From assembly GCA_036927565.1 (NCBI GenBank), contig JAYESD010000001.1, positions 290,543,560 to 290,607,559 on the forward strand: DNA of 64,000 nucleotides, read 5' to 3'. This DNA is from Tuctoria greenei (taxonomy: Eukaryota; Streptophyta; Magnoliopsida; Poales; Poaceae). The translations under genes and the position numbers were made by a program. The notes under the pieces were generated by a model that was not told the DNA's origin, did not search any database, and worked only from the letters and a program-made list of their open reading frames with translations. Every line of letters starts with the position of its first letter. The stretch's first letter is position 1. Below are positions 39,601 to 45,481 of this stretch, in pieces.

Positions 39601-42600
39601 TGGTTGCTTCAACAAGACAACAACATAATTGGCAAGCTTGGTGAGAACTGGATGGTTGTGGAGGATTGGCCAGGATCATTGTTCCAGTAAAAGAGAAAGA
39701 AGATGCCACTGAAGACGCCATTGAAGTGCTAGAGTTTTAGTCATTTTGTTATTTTAGTGTGTTAGTCGAGTCCTGTAATCAACAATCCATCTCGACAACA
39801 GCTCGAGGGTGAGGGATGAAGTATTATGGGTAGGGGATGGGCCTTATGGGCCAACGTGCTACTGTAGCAGCCCGCTACAGTACCGATGCCTAGGGTTAGG
39901 GTTTTGGGGTAGTCCGCTCTATATAAAGAGGGCAATTGTGTACTCTAAGCGTCAAGCAAGAAAATAAATCTAAAGACTACTCGGAGCCTTTAAGGGAGGG
40001 CGAATTAGTGGATCAATCTTGCTAATTATCCTTGAATAATCCCAGCCATAACACGCTGCTAATCCTACTGTTTTATCTGTGCTTGTATGGATGGCACTAA
40101 ACAAATCATAGTAATCATGGTGTACAACAGAATGGTCCTTATTCCCTTTTTTTTTTGTAGAACTTCATATTGTGTAGTGTCCATTTTTCTATATCCATAC
40201 ACGAGTGTTTCAGTACTGAGATGACCTCTCCCTCCATTCATTTATAAGGCTTTGTTATTTCCAGGCATTGAATGTATGTTTTGTTGGTAGAATGGTAGTT
40301 CTCTAATGAGTTAATGGGTGTGGACTTATATATTCTGAGTAATGCTTCTTCAGCTGCATTGCAAGGTCACATACAATGTTTTCAGGTCGTATAGTCGACC
40401 CTAGTCACCCAGATCGGGTCGTCCGTCCTGATCAAGTGCCACTGACCGATATGGACGACTTGAAAACATTGGTCACATAGTGCTGTGGACTGGGCCCATA
40501 CGTGGTGGGGCCCACATATGGTCGCGGCCTACAACCCAACTTTTAGAAGATTTCATAAAAGATAGAATAAATTTTTAGAAATAGAGGATTTGGATCTATT
40601 ATAGATAGAATTAGTAGATTGAATCTGTTATAAAGGAAATAATAGATAGAGATAGTGTAATCTAGGAAATAAAGGATTGGGGTGGTTGGGGAGGATCCCA
40701 ACCACCTGGCGCAGTAGCAGCTCCAGGGGGCGCGCGGTAGGGGTCCTGGACTCTATATAAGCCACTCTCTACCTCCTGTAATCATCATCGAAGAATAAAG
40801 GAATTTCCCCATTAGGTTGTTCCTACCTTCGGTCAGCAAGCGCCCAGCCCCGGTGACACTATCCCACCACAATTCACAACATTTGGTATCAGGGACCACA
40901 TGGGGGATCGCCACCGTGGCCGCCGCTATACAAGATCTTGCGGCCAAGGAAGATCTCGCCATGCTACACGCAGGACTGAAGCGCATCCAGAAAAAAATTG
41001 GATGCCATGGAGCATATTCTCGACAACCATGATCGGCGTCTAGGCAGGCTGGAGAGGGCAAGATCCATTGCGGTGAAGTCGAACAACCTACTTCCACGTT
41101 TGTCAACCACACAAAAGCATCTAACGCTCCCGTCTAGTCCCGAAGGCGCCACTCCACCTCGCCGACAGCAGCGGACCCCTCCGCAGCGCGACCTGCATCC
41201 ACCTCGCACGATGTGTGCCAGCACAGCGCTGCCATAACCCGTCGAGATCTGCAGGGGTTCGTCGATCCCCGTTGGAATCTGCGCGTTGCCGCCCAGGTTC
41301 GTCTGGATTCTCTCGATCCGGAGTCGCCCATTGCTGGATTCAGCCTTCCCGTCAACTTCAACCGGCCTTGATCCGCCTTGGCCATGTGTGCACCGCACGA
41401 CTCAGCATTCGTCGGTCACCCTCCGACGAGATATGGCCTGATTCTGCCAGATACGTGCTCAGATCTGCCCAAACCTCGACTCTGCAAGTCCAGAACGATG
41501 TTGAATTCACACCATGCAGATCGTGCAGCACTTCGTCAACAACCTCCTGTACGTGCTACTGTACTTGGTGTTCTGGAAGTTCTTGCACCGGGCCAAGAGA
41601 ACCGACATGATGCAGACCAAGGCAGTGGGAGAAAGGTACACATCTACAAGTTGCACCTGACCCTGGGCATGGGATGGGAGTCATCAACTACATCTGGCAG
41701 GTTAGGTCTCCTGTCTCCAATGGAGCGCCGGCCAAACACGCATCTGACAAGAAGGACGTCGACGCCAAGCCACTGCTTCCGCGCCACGTCTTCGGTCATG
41801 CATATTGTGCCGTCTACTCCACTTATGGCATCCCCGACAACCACTCCAAGTTGCGACCTCCACCAGCACCTGACTTCCTCGTGCTTCCTCCTCCACGTCA
41901 AATTGGGAGGCCTGAACAATTTCATAGCCATGGGGAACACCATGCTCGAGGACGTCATTTGCAGCGCAAGACTGCACAGGTCCTCAACACTCCATCTCAC
42001 CACCCTAAATACTCAGCTCGAGAATGAGCTGATGTTGGGGAGGGAGGAAATGTTGTGGACTGGGCCCACACGTGGAGGGGCTCACATATGGCCGCAGCCC
42101 ACAGCCCAACTTCTAGAAGGTTTCATAAAAATAGAATAAATCTTTAGAGATAGAAATAGAGGATTTGGATCTATTGAATCTGTTATAAAAGAAATAATAG
42201 ATAGAGATAATGTAATCTAGGAAATAAAGGATTGAGGTGGTTGGGGAGGATCCCAACCACCTGGGCGCAGCAGCAGCCTCAGGGGGCGCACAACAGGGGT
42301 CCTAGACCCTATATAAGCTGCTCCCTACCCTCTGTAATCACCATCGAAGAATAAAAGAATTTCCCCATTGGACTATTCCTACCTTTGGTCACCGGGTGCC
42401 CAGCTCCGGTGACACTATCCCACCACGATTCATAGCACATAGACTGTTAATTTTGTCTTTGTGAAAGATACACGGTTCTCCTGCGTATTTTAGATAAAAT
42501 ATATTCTTTGTACTTCTTTTTTTCAAAGGACAAATGATGTCTCCTATGACATTGACGCTTGCATCTAGTTGAGTAGTACCCAAGAGCTTCTTACTACAAG

Positions 42601-45481
42601 ATTTGACTTAGAACAATATTTCAGTGAAAAGTAATGTTTTTTTGAACCGAAGCTGCAAGGGAAACCCTGGCAGTGAATATATTAATTAATGATAGGGTGG
42701 TGTTAAAACCACAGTACAGACACCAAAGGCAAGATTGGTTGGGAGAGGTAAGGCGTTTCACTCTGTAGATAAGAGGGAACGAGGCTTAAGACCTACAACC
42801 CAAACCAATCGCCTGGCACGACCGAAGTGAAAAGTAATGTTGATTCTGGTAGGTCTTTTGGCCACTTACAATACCCTCATTCAGTTGGTACTCCATCATG
42901 AGGTCACAGCTTAATACATGTGAAGCAAACCTGAAATCCGAAGGCTTCAAGGGGACTCTAAATAAGTACTACCTCTGATCCCTAATATAAGTCCATTTAG
43001 CTTTGTCTTAAGTAAAAAAAAATGGAGCTTCGACCTTCAATAGCTGATGAACTATAGAGATTCATTACATGAGTTTGACGTTATTGAATTCATGATGAAA
43101 AGTACTTCGCAATTTATAACTTTGCCTATTTGAAACAACGTAGTTTTATAGACATGTTTAGTCAGTCCATTTATGGGACCACCATCCTAATGAACTTATA
43201 ATAGGGACCTGAAGTAGTAGTTTAAAAGGTACCTAGCCATTGCTTGACTAAAATAGCTCTTTCTTTTGAAACTGAAACAATAATTATCATGCCAGTCTAA
43301 AAGTTAGCTTCCAACTTGTTTTGTAGAAAGAGCTGGATCAGATGCTGAGCGTACAAGCCCTAAAGTTGTCTTAAGAGCTTTGGTGAGCCTAGTGGCATTC
43401 TTCTGTACTGAATGTGATAAAAGGATCTTGTTACTTGAAAACAAGACTTCTGATTCCTGCAAGCTGTTGGCGAAAATGCTACTTTTCTGTTTGGTGGAAG
43501 CCACTGATCTTGCAAAACTTGTTCACGGTTATCTGAGCGAAAATGATAGTAACAATGATCTTATTTGGGGTAGCTTCAGGCATTGTATACAGGTTATTCA
43601 AGGTTCCCTTCATAGCACCAATGTACAGGTAGATAACTTACTTTTCCTTTTGTTGGCATCTGGATCACACTTGTTAGTTGGTAAGTAAGAATTCGATTTC
43701 ACCAAGCAGGTGCAAATGCTGGGTGTACATGCACTGAGAAGCTGTGCACAGAAAGAGCTAGCTGAAGATTCAGAAACCAAGACATGCTATTTTATGATGT
43801 TACTTGGGGAATTACTGGGAGATGTGTTTTCGGTGATGCAAGCTACATTGAAGGTACCATTTGGAATTGGAATAATACTAATTACTCAACATTCTGCAAA
43901 ATAAGGTGGTCTTCACTGACAAATTTCTACTTCCAGGAGTGTTCAAACAAGGAATCTATCAGTATTATCGATGAATGTTTGAAACTACTTTTCCTCTTCC
44001 ACGCACTAGCACAATCAAAGGAGTACCAGCAAGATGCTACAATTCTTCTGCTGGATGCTTTAGAGATGGTTTTCTTTCTTTCCAGTGGATCAGGTTCACA
44101 GGTAGCATTTGATTTGTTCTTTCATCACATGACCAGAAAATCTATTATCCAGCATGCCTTTTTGTTTACTGTTCTCCACAATGTTCTTTTATTTCAGGAA
44201 CTTGCTGAAGTAAATACCAATTCCAAGAAATTGTTCTCTCATTTTATTCAGATTCCATCTGTTGCTATACTGATGAAAGATATAATACTTTCTGCACCAC
44301 CTGAAAAGAGACAACAGCTTCAGGTATTGTTCATCAATGTGTTGTGCAGATTTTCATTTTGAACGAAGTATTTGGCGATTTGTGCATATGAATGCATGTT
44401 GGTGTCTTTTAGCCCTAACGTTCATGATGATTTTAAATATTTTTTATTAAAAAAGCAGCCTGAGTCTGCCGATTTATTTAGCAATACAAGAAAATATGAT
44501 TTTTTAAAAAAACATTTGTCACAATACCATCGATACTCTGTAAAATTTGTTGTTGAAGTCTTGCATCTTTTGTAGGACATGGTCCGAGCTTCAGTCAATC
44601 AAGGCCAGATAATGGTGCCGACTAATATCAATGCACTGTCAGAGCAGAAGGTGCATGATAGTAGTAAAAGGCCTGGGTCGATTGCTGAAGTTTCTGGTTG
44701 TGATGCAACTCAAGAGATGAATGGAAATGAAGCAGCCAATGATGATTGGGGGGACGATTGGGATGCTTTTCAATCTCTTCCAGCAACTGTTGCCGGTGAT
44801 GATGGTGATTCTGCTACAATTGTTTCACCTATATCTGAAGAAATTCCTCCCGAAAGTAGTCATCAGCAGCAGAACCCTCAAGAAAATACTGGTATGGATA
44901 TTGGCGATATGGACATTGGAGCTGGTGATTTGGAAACCGGGATCTGTGCTGACAAGGAACTTGAAAAACCCTCTGATTTGCAATGCTCATGTATAGAACA
45001 ACAGGGCGAGCATGATTTCCCAGGGTTATCCGACGAAGATTGTGATGAACTCGATCCAGCAGTTGGTTGCACGGAGCCTCTGGCTCCTACGGAGGTAGCA
45101 GACAAACTGCAGCAGGTTCATGACTCTGCGGTCATTAGTATAATGAGTCATCACATGGACTTACGAAATGAAGGCACTGATCGACCAGTTGAAGAGAACA
45201 AAGGTATCTCTGGGGAATGTCTAGGGATTGAAGGAGATGTCCTTGATGAGAATATTGCTTCTAGAGATGATTCCACAAGCAATCCAGATAATCTGTCAGA
45301 TGTTGTCAACAAGGGAAGCAACGCTGCATTGAAGGTTAACGACAATGACAGCAAGGATTGCGGCGAAAATTTGTCATGTTCCTCTCAAGAAGGCACGTCA
45401 GGAAATGTGTTCAGCAGGTGTGAAGGAAGCGTGGATCCTGCATATTTGGAAACAAAGCCAGAGCCGGCTGAGGATGGCTAG
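151..45481 (+). CDS. SWEETIE: SWEETIE / HEATR5-like HEAT-repeat protein, C-terminal 1482 residues, 28 exons
   Basis: The protein is a long alpha-solenoid of HEAT-type repeats; the Arabidopsis homologue affects carbohydrate metabolism and senescence, and animal HEATR5 proteins act in AP-1-linked membrane traffic. Exons read by eye: 151-273, 365-436, 530-634, 10545-10633, 11990-12146, 12825-12974, 13401-13450, 13564-13663, 13745-13801, 16903-16970, 17499-17592, 18824-19047, 19163-19310, 19411-19479, 32429-32485, 32673-32759, 32842-32970, 33085-33285, 33369-33812, 37139-37192, 37920-38017, 38135-38225, 38383-38521, 43327-43628, 43710-43853, 43937-44101, 44198-44323, 44576-45481. They total 4449 bp, all borders are AG/GT and every phase matches its neighbour. 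No stop or frameshift interrupts it, so the gene looks functional. The 5' half lies outside the window. Identification rests on remembered family sequence, so the family call is firm and the exact borders are slightly less so. Confidence 0.93.
635..1412. repeat. Intron DNA with a hAT-like left end and an imperfect GC-rich tandem duplication
   Basis: At 858 the sequence CAATGTTTTCAAGTCG matches the terminal repeat of the hAT MITE found intact at 40374, but no matching right end was found nearby. Between about 1037 and 1213 a GC-rich unit is present twice in diverged form (GGCGGCGACTGAGTGGG and a related copy about 115 bp later). This is probably a truncated hAT-like element. 635-857 shows nothing I recognise. 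Confidence 0.4.
1893..2238 (-). pseudogene. GC-rich gene-like fragment carried between the inverted-repeat arms
   Basis: The core between the arms is markedly more GC-rich than its AT-rich surroundings and stays open in overlapping minus-strand frames for about 100 codons. It looks like a transduplicated exon, as in Pack-MULEs. No domain was recognised, so the parent gene is unknown. AT-rich repeats based on TTTCAGTTTTGATTGTCTAA follow at 2335-2430. Confidence 0.35.
2834..3194 (-). repeat. Copia 3' LTR
   Basis: This 361-bp LTR (3' LTR in the element's orientation) contains short internal repeats based on GCCCTAAAAGCAGTCCAAGA. Confidence 0.92.
3203..6658 (-). pseudogene. Copia pol: protease, integrase, reverse transcriptase, RNase H (broken)
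   Basis: In order: protease (CLDTGATHHM near 6430), GAG-pre-integrase, integrase with HGDLCGP, TDNGGEF and QNGIVERRNQ, then a frameshift near 5245. Reverse transcriptase follows, with DVKSAFLNGDL and YVDDLVI near 4170. An in-frame stop lies before it (about 4601) and another at 3598-3600, before RNase H. The RNase H tail (HIRVRYHFIRGCLEEGSIKA) ends at 3203. The element cannot make its own proteins. Confidence 0.9.
6526..7920 (-). pseudogene. Copia gag, interrupted by two stops
   Basis: The open frame starts at 7920 with an alanine/glutamate-rich N-terminus. It continues through YVE-stop (7387-7389), a gag core, a second stop at 7075-7077, and a C-terminal part with the zinc knuckle CHNCGKLGHWAREC near 6695. 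All parts lie in one frame, so only nonsense changes break it. The first stop fits a TGG-to-TAG change and the second a CAA-to-TAA change. Product role: capsid/nucleocapsid. Confidence 0.85.
8070..8441 (-). repeat. Copia 5' LTR
   Basis: This 372-bp partner of 2834-3194 carries the same internal repeats and is the promoter-bearing LTR for the minus-strand element. TATTTATA lies near 8193. Confidence 0.92.
9247..9431 (-). mobile_element. Au-type SINE inserted in the right terminal repeat of hAT B
   Basis: On the minus strand the sequence runs from a tRNA-like head to a GGGCAGCCC-type tail. It has an A box near TTGGCGCAGCGGTAAA (about 9407-9422) and a B box in GGTTCAAGTCC (about 9370-9380), followed by the characteristic CTCTTGCAAAAATGCAGGG. 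This matches the Au SINE family widespread in grasses. No coding capacity. Its own target duplication is not clear. Confidence 0.85.
9798..10544 (+). other. Intron DNA with no recognised element
   Basis: AT-rich intron between hAT A and exon 4. No gene or repeat structure was recognised. Confidence 0.5.
10545..10633 (+). CDS. SWEETIE: SWEETIE-like exon 4
   Basis: This 89-bp exon begins ARSLLGELTT and ends in LSLGCIHQ plus two bases of a serine codon. The codon is completed by the first base of the next exon at 11990. It is too short to show as an ordinary open reading frame and was found from the family sequence and the flanking AG and GTAAG. Confidence 0.9.
10762..11028 (-). mobile_element. 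TRIM retrotransposon copy 1
   Basis: A miniature LTR element flanked by the 5-bp target duplication GTATT (10757-10761 and 11029-11033). The first terminal repeat, 10762-10846, begins TGTTAAGCTACTATG. Next to it lies a polypurine tract (minus strand), read as CTCCCCCTCACGTGAGG. The second repeat (about 10943-11028) lacks its first dozen bases, and the primer-binding site GGCTCTGATAC is cut at the same point, consistent with a small deletion. It has no coding capacity and relies on enzymes from other elements. Confidence 0.87.
11552..11726 (+). mobile_element. SINE-like insertion with (TTG)n tail, copy 1
   Basis: Flanked by the 13-bp direct repeat TAGGAAAATATAA (11539-11551 and 11727-11739). 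Its 3' end reads CTACCCCAACGTGCTTGGG followed by a TTG-repeat tail. The same end recurs at 38862-38904. Long target duplications and a simple-repeat tail indicate target-primed reverse transcription. Confidence 0.6.
11990..13801 (+). CDS. SWEETIE: SWEETIE-like exons 5-9
   Basis: Five exons (11990-12146, 12825-12974, 13401-13450, 13564-13663, 13745-13801) encode the conserved core AGGMALSSLV ... LLTIEAAGLSYVSQVQ, then INAIVAVLGPELAPGS, SVIAEISS, LVLFAPQAVPVHSHVQ and LRHLIERDP. The glutamate codon between 13450 and 13564 is split 2+1. These are typical HEAT-repeat helices of the family. A retrotransposon LTR remnant sits in the intron at 12290-12560. Confidence 0.92.
12290..12560 (-). mobile_element. 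LTR retrotransposon remnant (one LTR plus primer-binding site)
   Basis: The segment 12437-12560 runs TGTTACGAATAAG ... CCTTTAACA with GTATATATAG inside, like a short LTR. Immediately left of it is AGCTTTGATACCA, the complement of an initiator-tRNA primer-binding site, followed by a short stretch of internal DNA. The rest of the element is missing. Confidence 0.6.
13802..14684 (+). other. Intron DNA with no recognised element
   Basis: AT-rich intron between exon 9 and the copia remnant. I see no gene or repeat structure in it. Confidence 0.5.
14685..16721 (-). mobile_element. Truncated Ty1-copia remnant: 5' LTR plus gag
   Basis: The right side has an LTR-like end (about 16591-16721, ending TCTAACA) next to GCTGATACCA, the complement of an initiator-tRNA primer-binding site. 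Leftwards, minus-strand frames encode a very GC-rich N-terminal region (about 15840-16535) and a copia-type gag core (15081-15830) with QRFQENRATQTLHIRARF and LLLQALKGLNECYSHLW. A stop near 15480 separates two gag parts. Everything after gag is gone. The opposite strand shows long false open frames because of the GC bias. Confidence 0.75.
16903..17592 (+). CDS. SWEETIE: SWEETIE-like exons 10-11
   Basis: Exon 16903-16970 encodes MINENIEENLFSMLDEETDS and ends inside a glutamine codon. Exon 17499-17592 completes the codon and encodes TIIRLLYTSCPQRPSRW and more. Both match the family order. The intron before them carries a copia gag remnant. Confidence 0.92.
18083..18722. mobile_element. Tourist/PIF-like inverted-repeat element with an LTR-like insert
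   Basis: The ends are inverted repeats GGGCCTCTTTGTTTCAG and CTGAAACAAAGAGGCCC with TTA to the left and GTA to the right, close to the 3-bp TWA target of PIF/Harbinger MITEs. The right third (about 18362-18660) looks foreign. It has CTATAAATAG and AATAAAATGAATTTCC like an LTR promoter and leader, and is probably a solo-LTR inserted into the MITE. The inner boundaries are not resolved. Confidence 0.55.
18824..19479 (+). CDS. SWEETIE: SWEETIE-like exons 12-14
   Basis: Exons 18824-19047, 19163-19310 and 19411-19479. The first holds a serine-rich, poorly conserved linker ending in the conserved LRYRTRIFAAE. The second encodes AHFDLLLARSA and DWLVLKLQELVALSYQ. The third encodes ISTGQFEGMQPIGVKLL. 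The 13-kb intron that follows contains the TRIM element and the large LINE. Confidence 0.92.
19570..19848 (-). mobile_element. TRIM retrotransposon copy 2 (complete)
   Basis: The terminal repeats are 19570-19658 and 19764-19848 (TGTTAAGCTAC ... TCAACA) and the target duplication is GTTAA (19565-19569 and 19849-19853). Between them, read on the minus strand, are a primer-binding site TGGTATCAGAGCC next to the right repeat and a polypurine tract CGTGAGGGGGAG next to the left one. At 279 bp in total it is a textbook TRIM. It is the same family as 10762-11028 and has lost nothing at its ends. Confidence 0.93.
19849..20339 (+). other. Intron DNA with no recognised element
   Basis: AT-rich sequence between the TRIM and the LINE target duplication. 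Nothing was recognised. Confidence 0.5.
20862..21705. mobile_element. GC-rich non-autonomous hAT element inside the LINE
   Basis: The ends are inverted: CAGGGTTGTC at 20862 and GACAACACTG ending at 21705. The flanking 8-bp duplication has one mismatch, CCCTTGGA (20854-20861) versus CACTTGGA (21706-21713). Both ends are followed by GGACGCCTAGGCG-type subterminal motifs. The interior (21350-21540) has imperfect GGCGGCGCGGC and CCCCCTC repeats, which explains the long false open frames on both strands. Confidence 0.8.
23598..24114 (+). repeat. Gypsy-derivative 5' LTR
   Basis: 517 bp, TG...CA, with CCTATATAAGC as a TATA region at 23873-23883 and a GGTTGGGG/CCCCAACC hairpin near 23816-23840. Confidence 0.93.
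24146..25792 (+). CDS. Gypsy gag-protease polyprotein
   Basis: The frame is open for 548 codons from the ATG at 24146, the first ATG after the primer-binding site. It also stays open upstream into the LTR, to 23960. A coiled-coil-like N-terminus leads into a retrotransposon gag domain (KISFPKYDGETDPLTWIN, then LEGSAADWF and RFGPPLRSNNLAEIKDLRR). The zinc knuckle CYHCSERYTPDHKC starts near residue 319 and the aspartic protease motif DTGSTHNFI near residue 387. The last 30 residues come from shifted reverse-transcriptase DNA. No internal stop, so capsid and protease could still be made. Confidence 0.9.
   Translation: MSGPTDDSGTFTLQDLGKMMSQMMGQIDSINKRLDRHDVRLARIEKTPETENSEQEDRQHTPRGSTDPRDVGGDNGHVFRRNQGRAAPEDGMLYRHKISFPKYDGETDPLTWINKCEAYFRGTRTMPEEKVWIASLHLEGSAADWFIAMERECGVVSWERFADFVNMRFGPPLRSNNLAEIKDLRRTGTVEEYQRQFLVLLNRSQDLSQRHQINLFTAGLGDPLRTSVELQCPTNLQTAMSLARAFERQFAASTDSGALKGATSQRSMGPSPVLHANTTASSGGSAAPAPTSSVSASSRPRFKRLTADEMAAKRASGECYHCSERYTPDHKCADKGIFLLELDNDDDVDATVVDMGISLHALTGIDLDNTMKLQVYVRGKLLTALVDTGSTHNFIKEPLAHELNLMVQPRPSVGVKVANGDTIFCKGICPHVPLSIAEEAFNISCYILPLEGFDLVLGVQWLQLLGTISWNFNDLTMELQRYDKKIRWEGLQDPSNITSQERPTALHILILLSSNVTKKGRWYMALLHRLRRAPLQNCQEQVPAYSGQ
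25689..25870 (+). pseudogene. Reverse-transcriptase N-terminal stub
   Basis: In a frame different from gag, the sequence reads KKVDGTWRSYIDYDELHSKT, then VVNELLDQ and FSKLEIRRGYH. These are the first conserved gypsy reverse-transcriptase motifs. The frame then jumps directly to sequence close to the 3' end of the element, so the catalytic YVDD part, RNase H and integrase were deleted. Confidence 0.8.
25997..26513 (+). repeat. Gypsy-derivative 3' LTR
   Basis: 517 bp, about 98 percent identical by eye to 23598-24114. It is followed directly by the target duplication and the resumed LINE coding sequence. Confidence 0.93.
30163..31800 (-). pseudogene. LINE ORF1 remnant with zinc knuckles
   Basis: The best-preserved part (30163-30975) carries CFNCLSLDHLKLQC and CKSCFGYGHRMKHF, a pair of CCHC-like knuckles typical of plant L1 ORF1 RNA-binding proteins. 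Upstream minus-strand frames (30864-32141) give a GC-rich N-terminal portion that overlaps in different frames, so it is frameshifted. Downstream, 29000-30060 is a proline- and glutamine-rich continuation with further breaks. Confidence 0.75.
32116..32428 (+). other. Intron DNA with no recognised element
   Basis: AT-rich intron between the LINE and exon 15. Nothing was recognised. Confidence 0.5.
32429..33812 (+). CDS. SWEETIE: SWEETIE-like exons 15-19
   Basis: Five phase-0 exons (32429-32485, 32673-32759, 32842-32970, 33085-33285, 33369-33812). Family blocks include DPEFPGHILLEQFQ, AQLVSAVRTAIS, LFLLISRPLSDIEGLFYPSF, IKVRLITAHAAVKCY and FQFLWGLSILVLFH. The 444-bp exon is the second largest in the window. 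All borders have clear AG/GT. Confidence 0.93.
33872..35805 (+). mobile_element. Internally deleted Ty1-copia element
   Basis: Target duplication AATAT (33867-33871 and 35806-35810). The 3' LTR is 35689-35805 (117 bp, TGTTGGACTGTG ... TCTAACA). The 5' LTR starts at 33872 but is cut after CATTCTAG near 33978 and is fused straight to the linker before reverse transcriptase. The end of the LTR, primer-binding site, gag, protease and integrase are gone. A purine-rich tract with seven Gs borders the 3' LTR. Confidence 0.93.
33891..35668 (+). pseudogene. Copia reverse transcriptase-RNase H with an LTR-derived N-terminus, frameshifted at a G-run
   Basis: The frame is open from an ATG inside the LTR (33891) through RT: GKWVFTHKRKADGSLERYKA, LDVKNAFLHGTL, LYGLKQAPRAWY and YVDDIVL near 34708, then RNase H (YTDADWAGCPDTR). 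At 35261-35285 a run of 25 Gs replaces the few codons expected before LVSWSSKRQPVVS. After it the frame is shifted, and RNase H continues in another frame (SSAEAEYRTVA, then KHVEIDLHFVRE) to a stop at 35668. Without the G-run the frame would be essentially intact. Confidence 0.9.
35811..36228 (+). other. Intron DNA with no recognised element
   Basis: AT-rich intron sequence with a short C-run at 35852-35860. No gene or repeat structure was recognised. Confidence 0.45.
36229..36350 (+). pseudogene. Short reverse-transcriptase C-terminal fragment (LINE-type)
   Basis: One frame reads KVDMVWEEVVKRDLRDWN followed by LPRDLALNRTAWK and a stop, the recurrent C-terminal signature of grass non-LTR reverse-transcriptase proteins. 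Only about 40 codons survive. 36351-36886 shows nothing else recognisable. Confidence 0.55.
36892..37091 (+). repeat. Probable solo LTR
   Basis: About 200 bp running TGTTAGATTATG ... GTATCCTTCA with CCTATATATG as a TATA region. The flanks are GTATA (36887-36891) and CTATA (37092-37096), a 5-bp duplication with one mismatch. It lies just before exon 20. Orientation is inferred from the TATA position. Confidence 0.6.
37139..38521 (+). CDS. SWEETIE: SWEETIE-like exons 20-23
   Basis: Exons 37139-37192, 37920-38017, 38135-38225 and 38383-38521. The cysteine codon between 38017 and 38135 is split 2+1. Exon 38383-38521 (WKLMMLLVSTLHQAF and on) ends with one base that joins the first two of exon 43327 to make a glutamate codon. 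That exact phase fit across a 4.8-kb transposon-bearing intron supports the less conserved exon 23. Confidence 0.87.
38780..38904 (+). mobile_element. SINE-like insertion with (TTG)n tail, copy 2
   Basis: Flanked by a 17-bp direct repeat with one mismatch (38763-38779 and 38905-38921, beginning TGTGCTTTTTG). It ends CTACCCCAACGTGCTTGG ... GGCTTTGTTGTTGTTG, the same 3' end as 11552-11726. It is probably 5'-truncated. Confidence 0.7.
38950..40052 (+). mobile_element. Possible 3' remnant of an LTR retrotransposon
   Basis: 38950-39760 has short open frames with no recognised domain. At about 39828 a purine tract (GAGGGTGAGGGA) is followed by TGAAGTATTATGGG, then GCTCTATATAAAGAGG near 39917 and an end near CAGCCATAACA (40052). 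That layout resembles polypurine tract plus LTR. No partner LTR or target duplication was found, so this is tentative. Confidence 0.4.
40374..40471. mobile_element. hAT MITE, 98 bp
   Basis: The terminal inverted repeats CAATGTTTTCAGGTCG and CGACTTGAAAACATTG are flanked by the perfect 8-bp duplication GTCACATA (40366-40373 and 40472-40479). The same left end occurs at 858. Confidence 0.9.
40481..42437 (+). mobile_element. Non-autonomous gypsy-type LTR element without gag or pol
   Basis: LTRs at 40481-40881 and 42051-42437, target duplication CATAG (40476-40480 and 42438-42442). A primer-binding site TTTGGTATCAGGG follows the 5' LTR and a purine tract GGGGAGGGAGGAAA precedes the 3' LTR. The LTR start (TG-TGTGGACTGGG), the hairpin GGTTGGGG/CCCAACC, the CTATATAAGC region and the DNA before the purine tract (CAGCTCGAGAATGAGCTG) resemble the gypsy derivative at 23598. 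The 1.2-kb interior has no recognisable domain and only broken frames. Confidence 0.92.
42639..42825 (-). mobile_element. 5'-truncated LINE fragment
   Basis: A 187-bp insertion flanked by the 16-bp duplication AGTGAAAAGTAATGTT (42623-42638 and 42826-42841). It starts with T-rich sequence, the reverse of a poly(A) tail. It is non-coding, a dead-on-arrival 3' end. Confidence 0.85.
42969..43217. mobile_element. Stowaway-type MITE
   Basis: Inverted ends CTACCTCTGATCCC and GGGACCTGAAGTAG lie between TA dinucleotides (42967-42968 and 43218-43219), with ATATAAGTCCAT/ATGAACTTATAAT arms continuing inward. It lies just before exon 24. Confidence 0.75.
43327..45481 (+). CDS. SWEETIE: SWEETIE-like exons 24-28 and stop codon
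   Basis: Exons 43327-43628, 43710-43853, 43937-44101, 44198-44323 and the terminal exon 44576-45481. The last HEAT repeats (HALRSCAQKEL, LLGELLGDVFSVMQ, IPSVAILMKDIILSAPPEKR) lead into a 301-residue acidic, probably disordered tail. The tail starts DMVRASVNQGQ and carries the family hallmark DDWGDDWDAFQSLPA near its residue 57. Translation ends at TAG 45479-45481. Confidence 0.94.
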
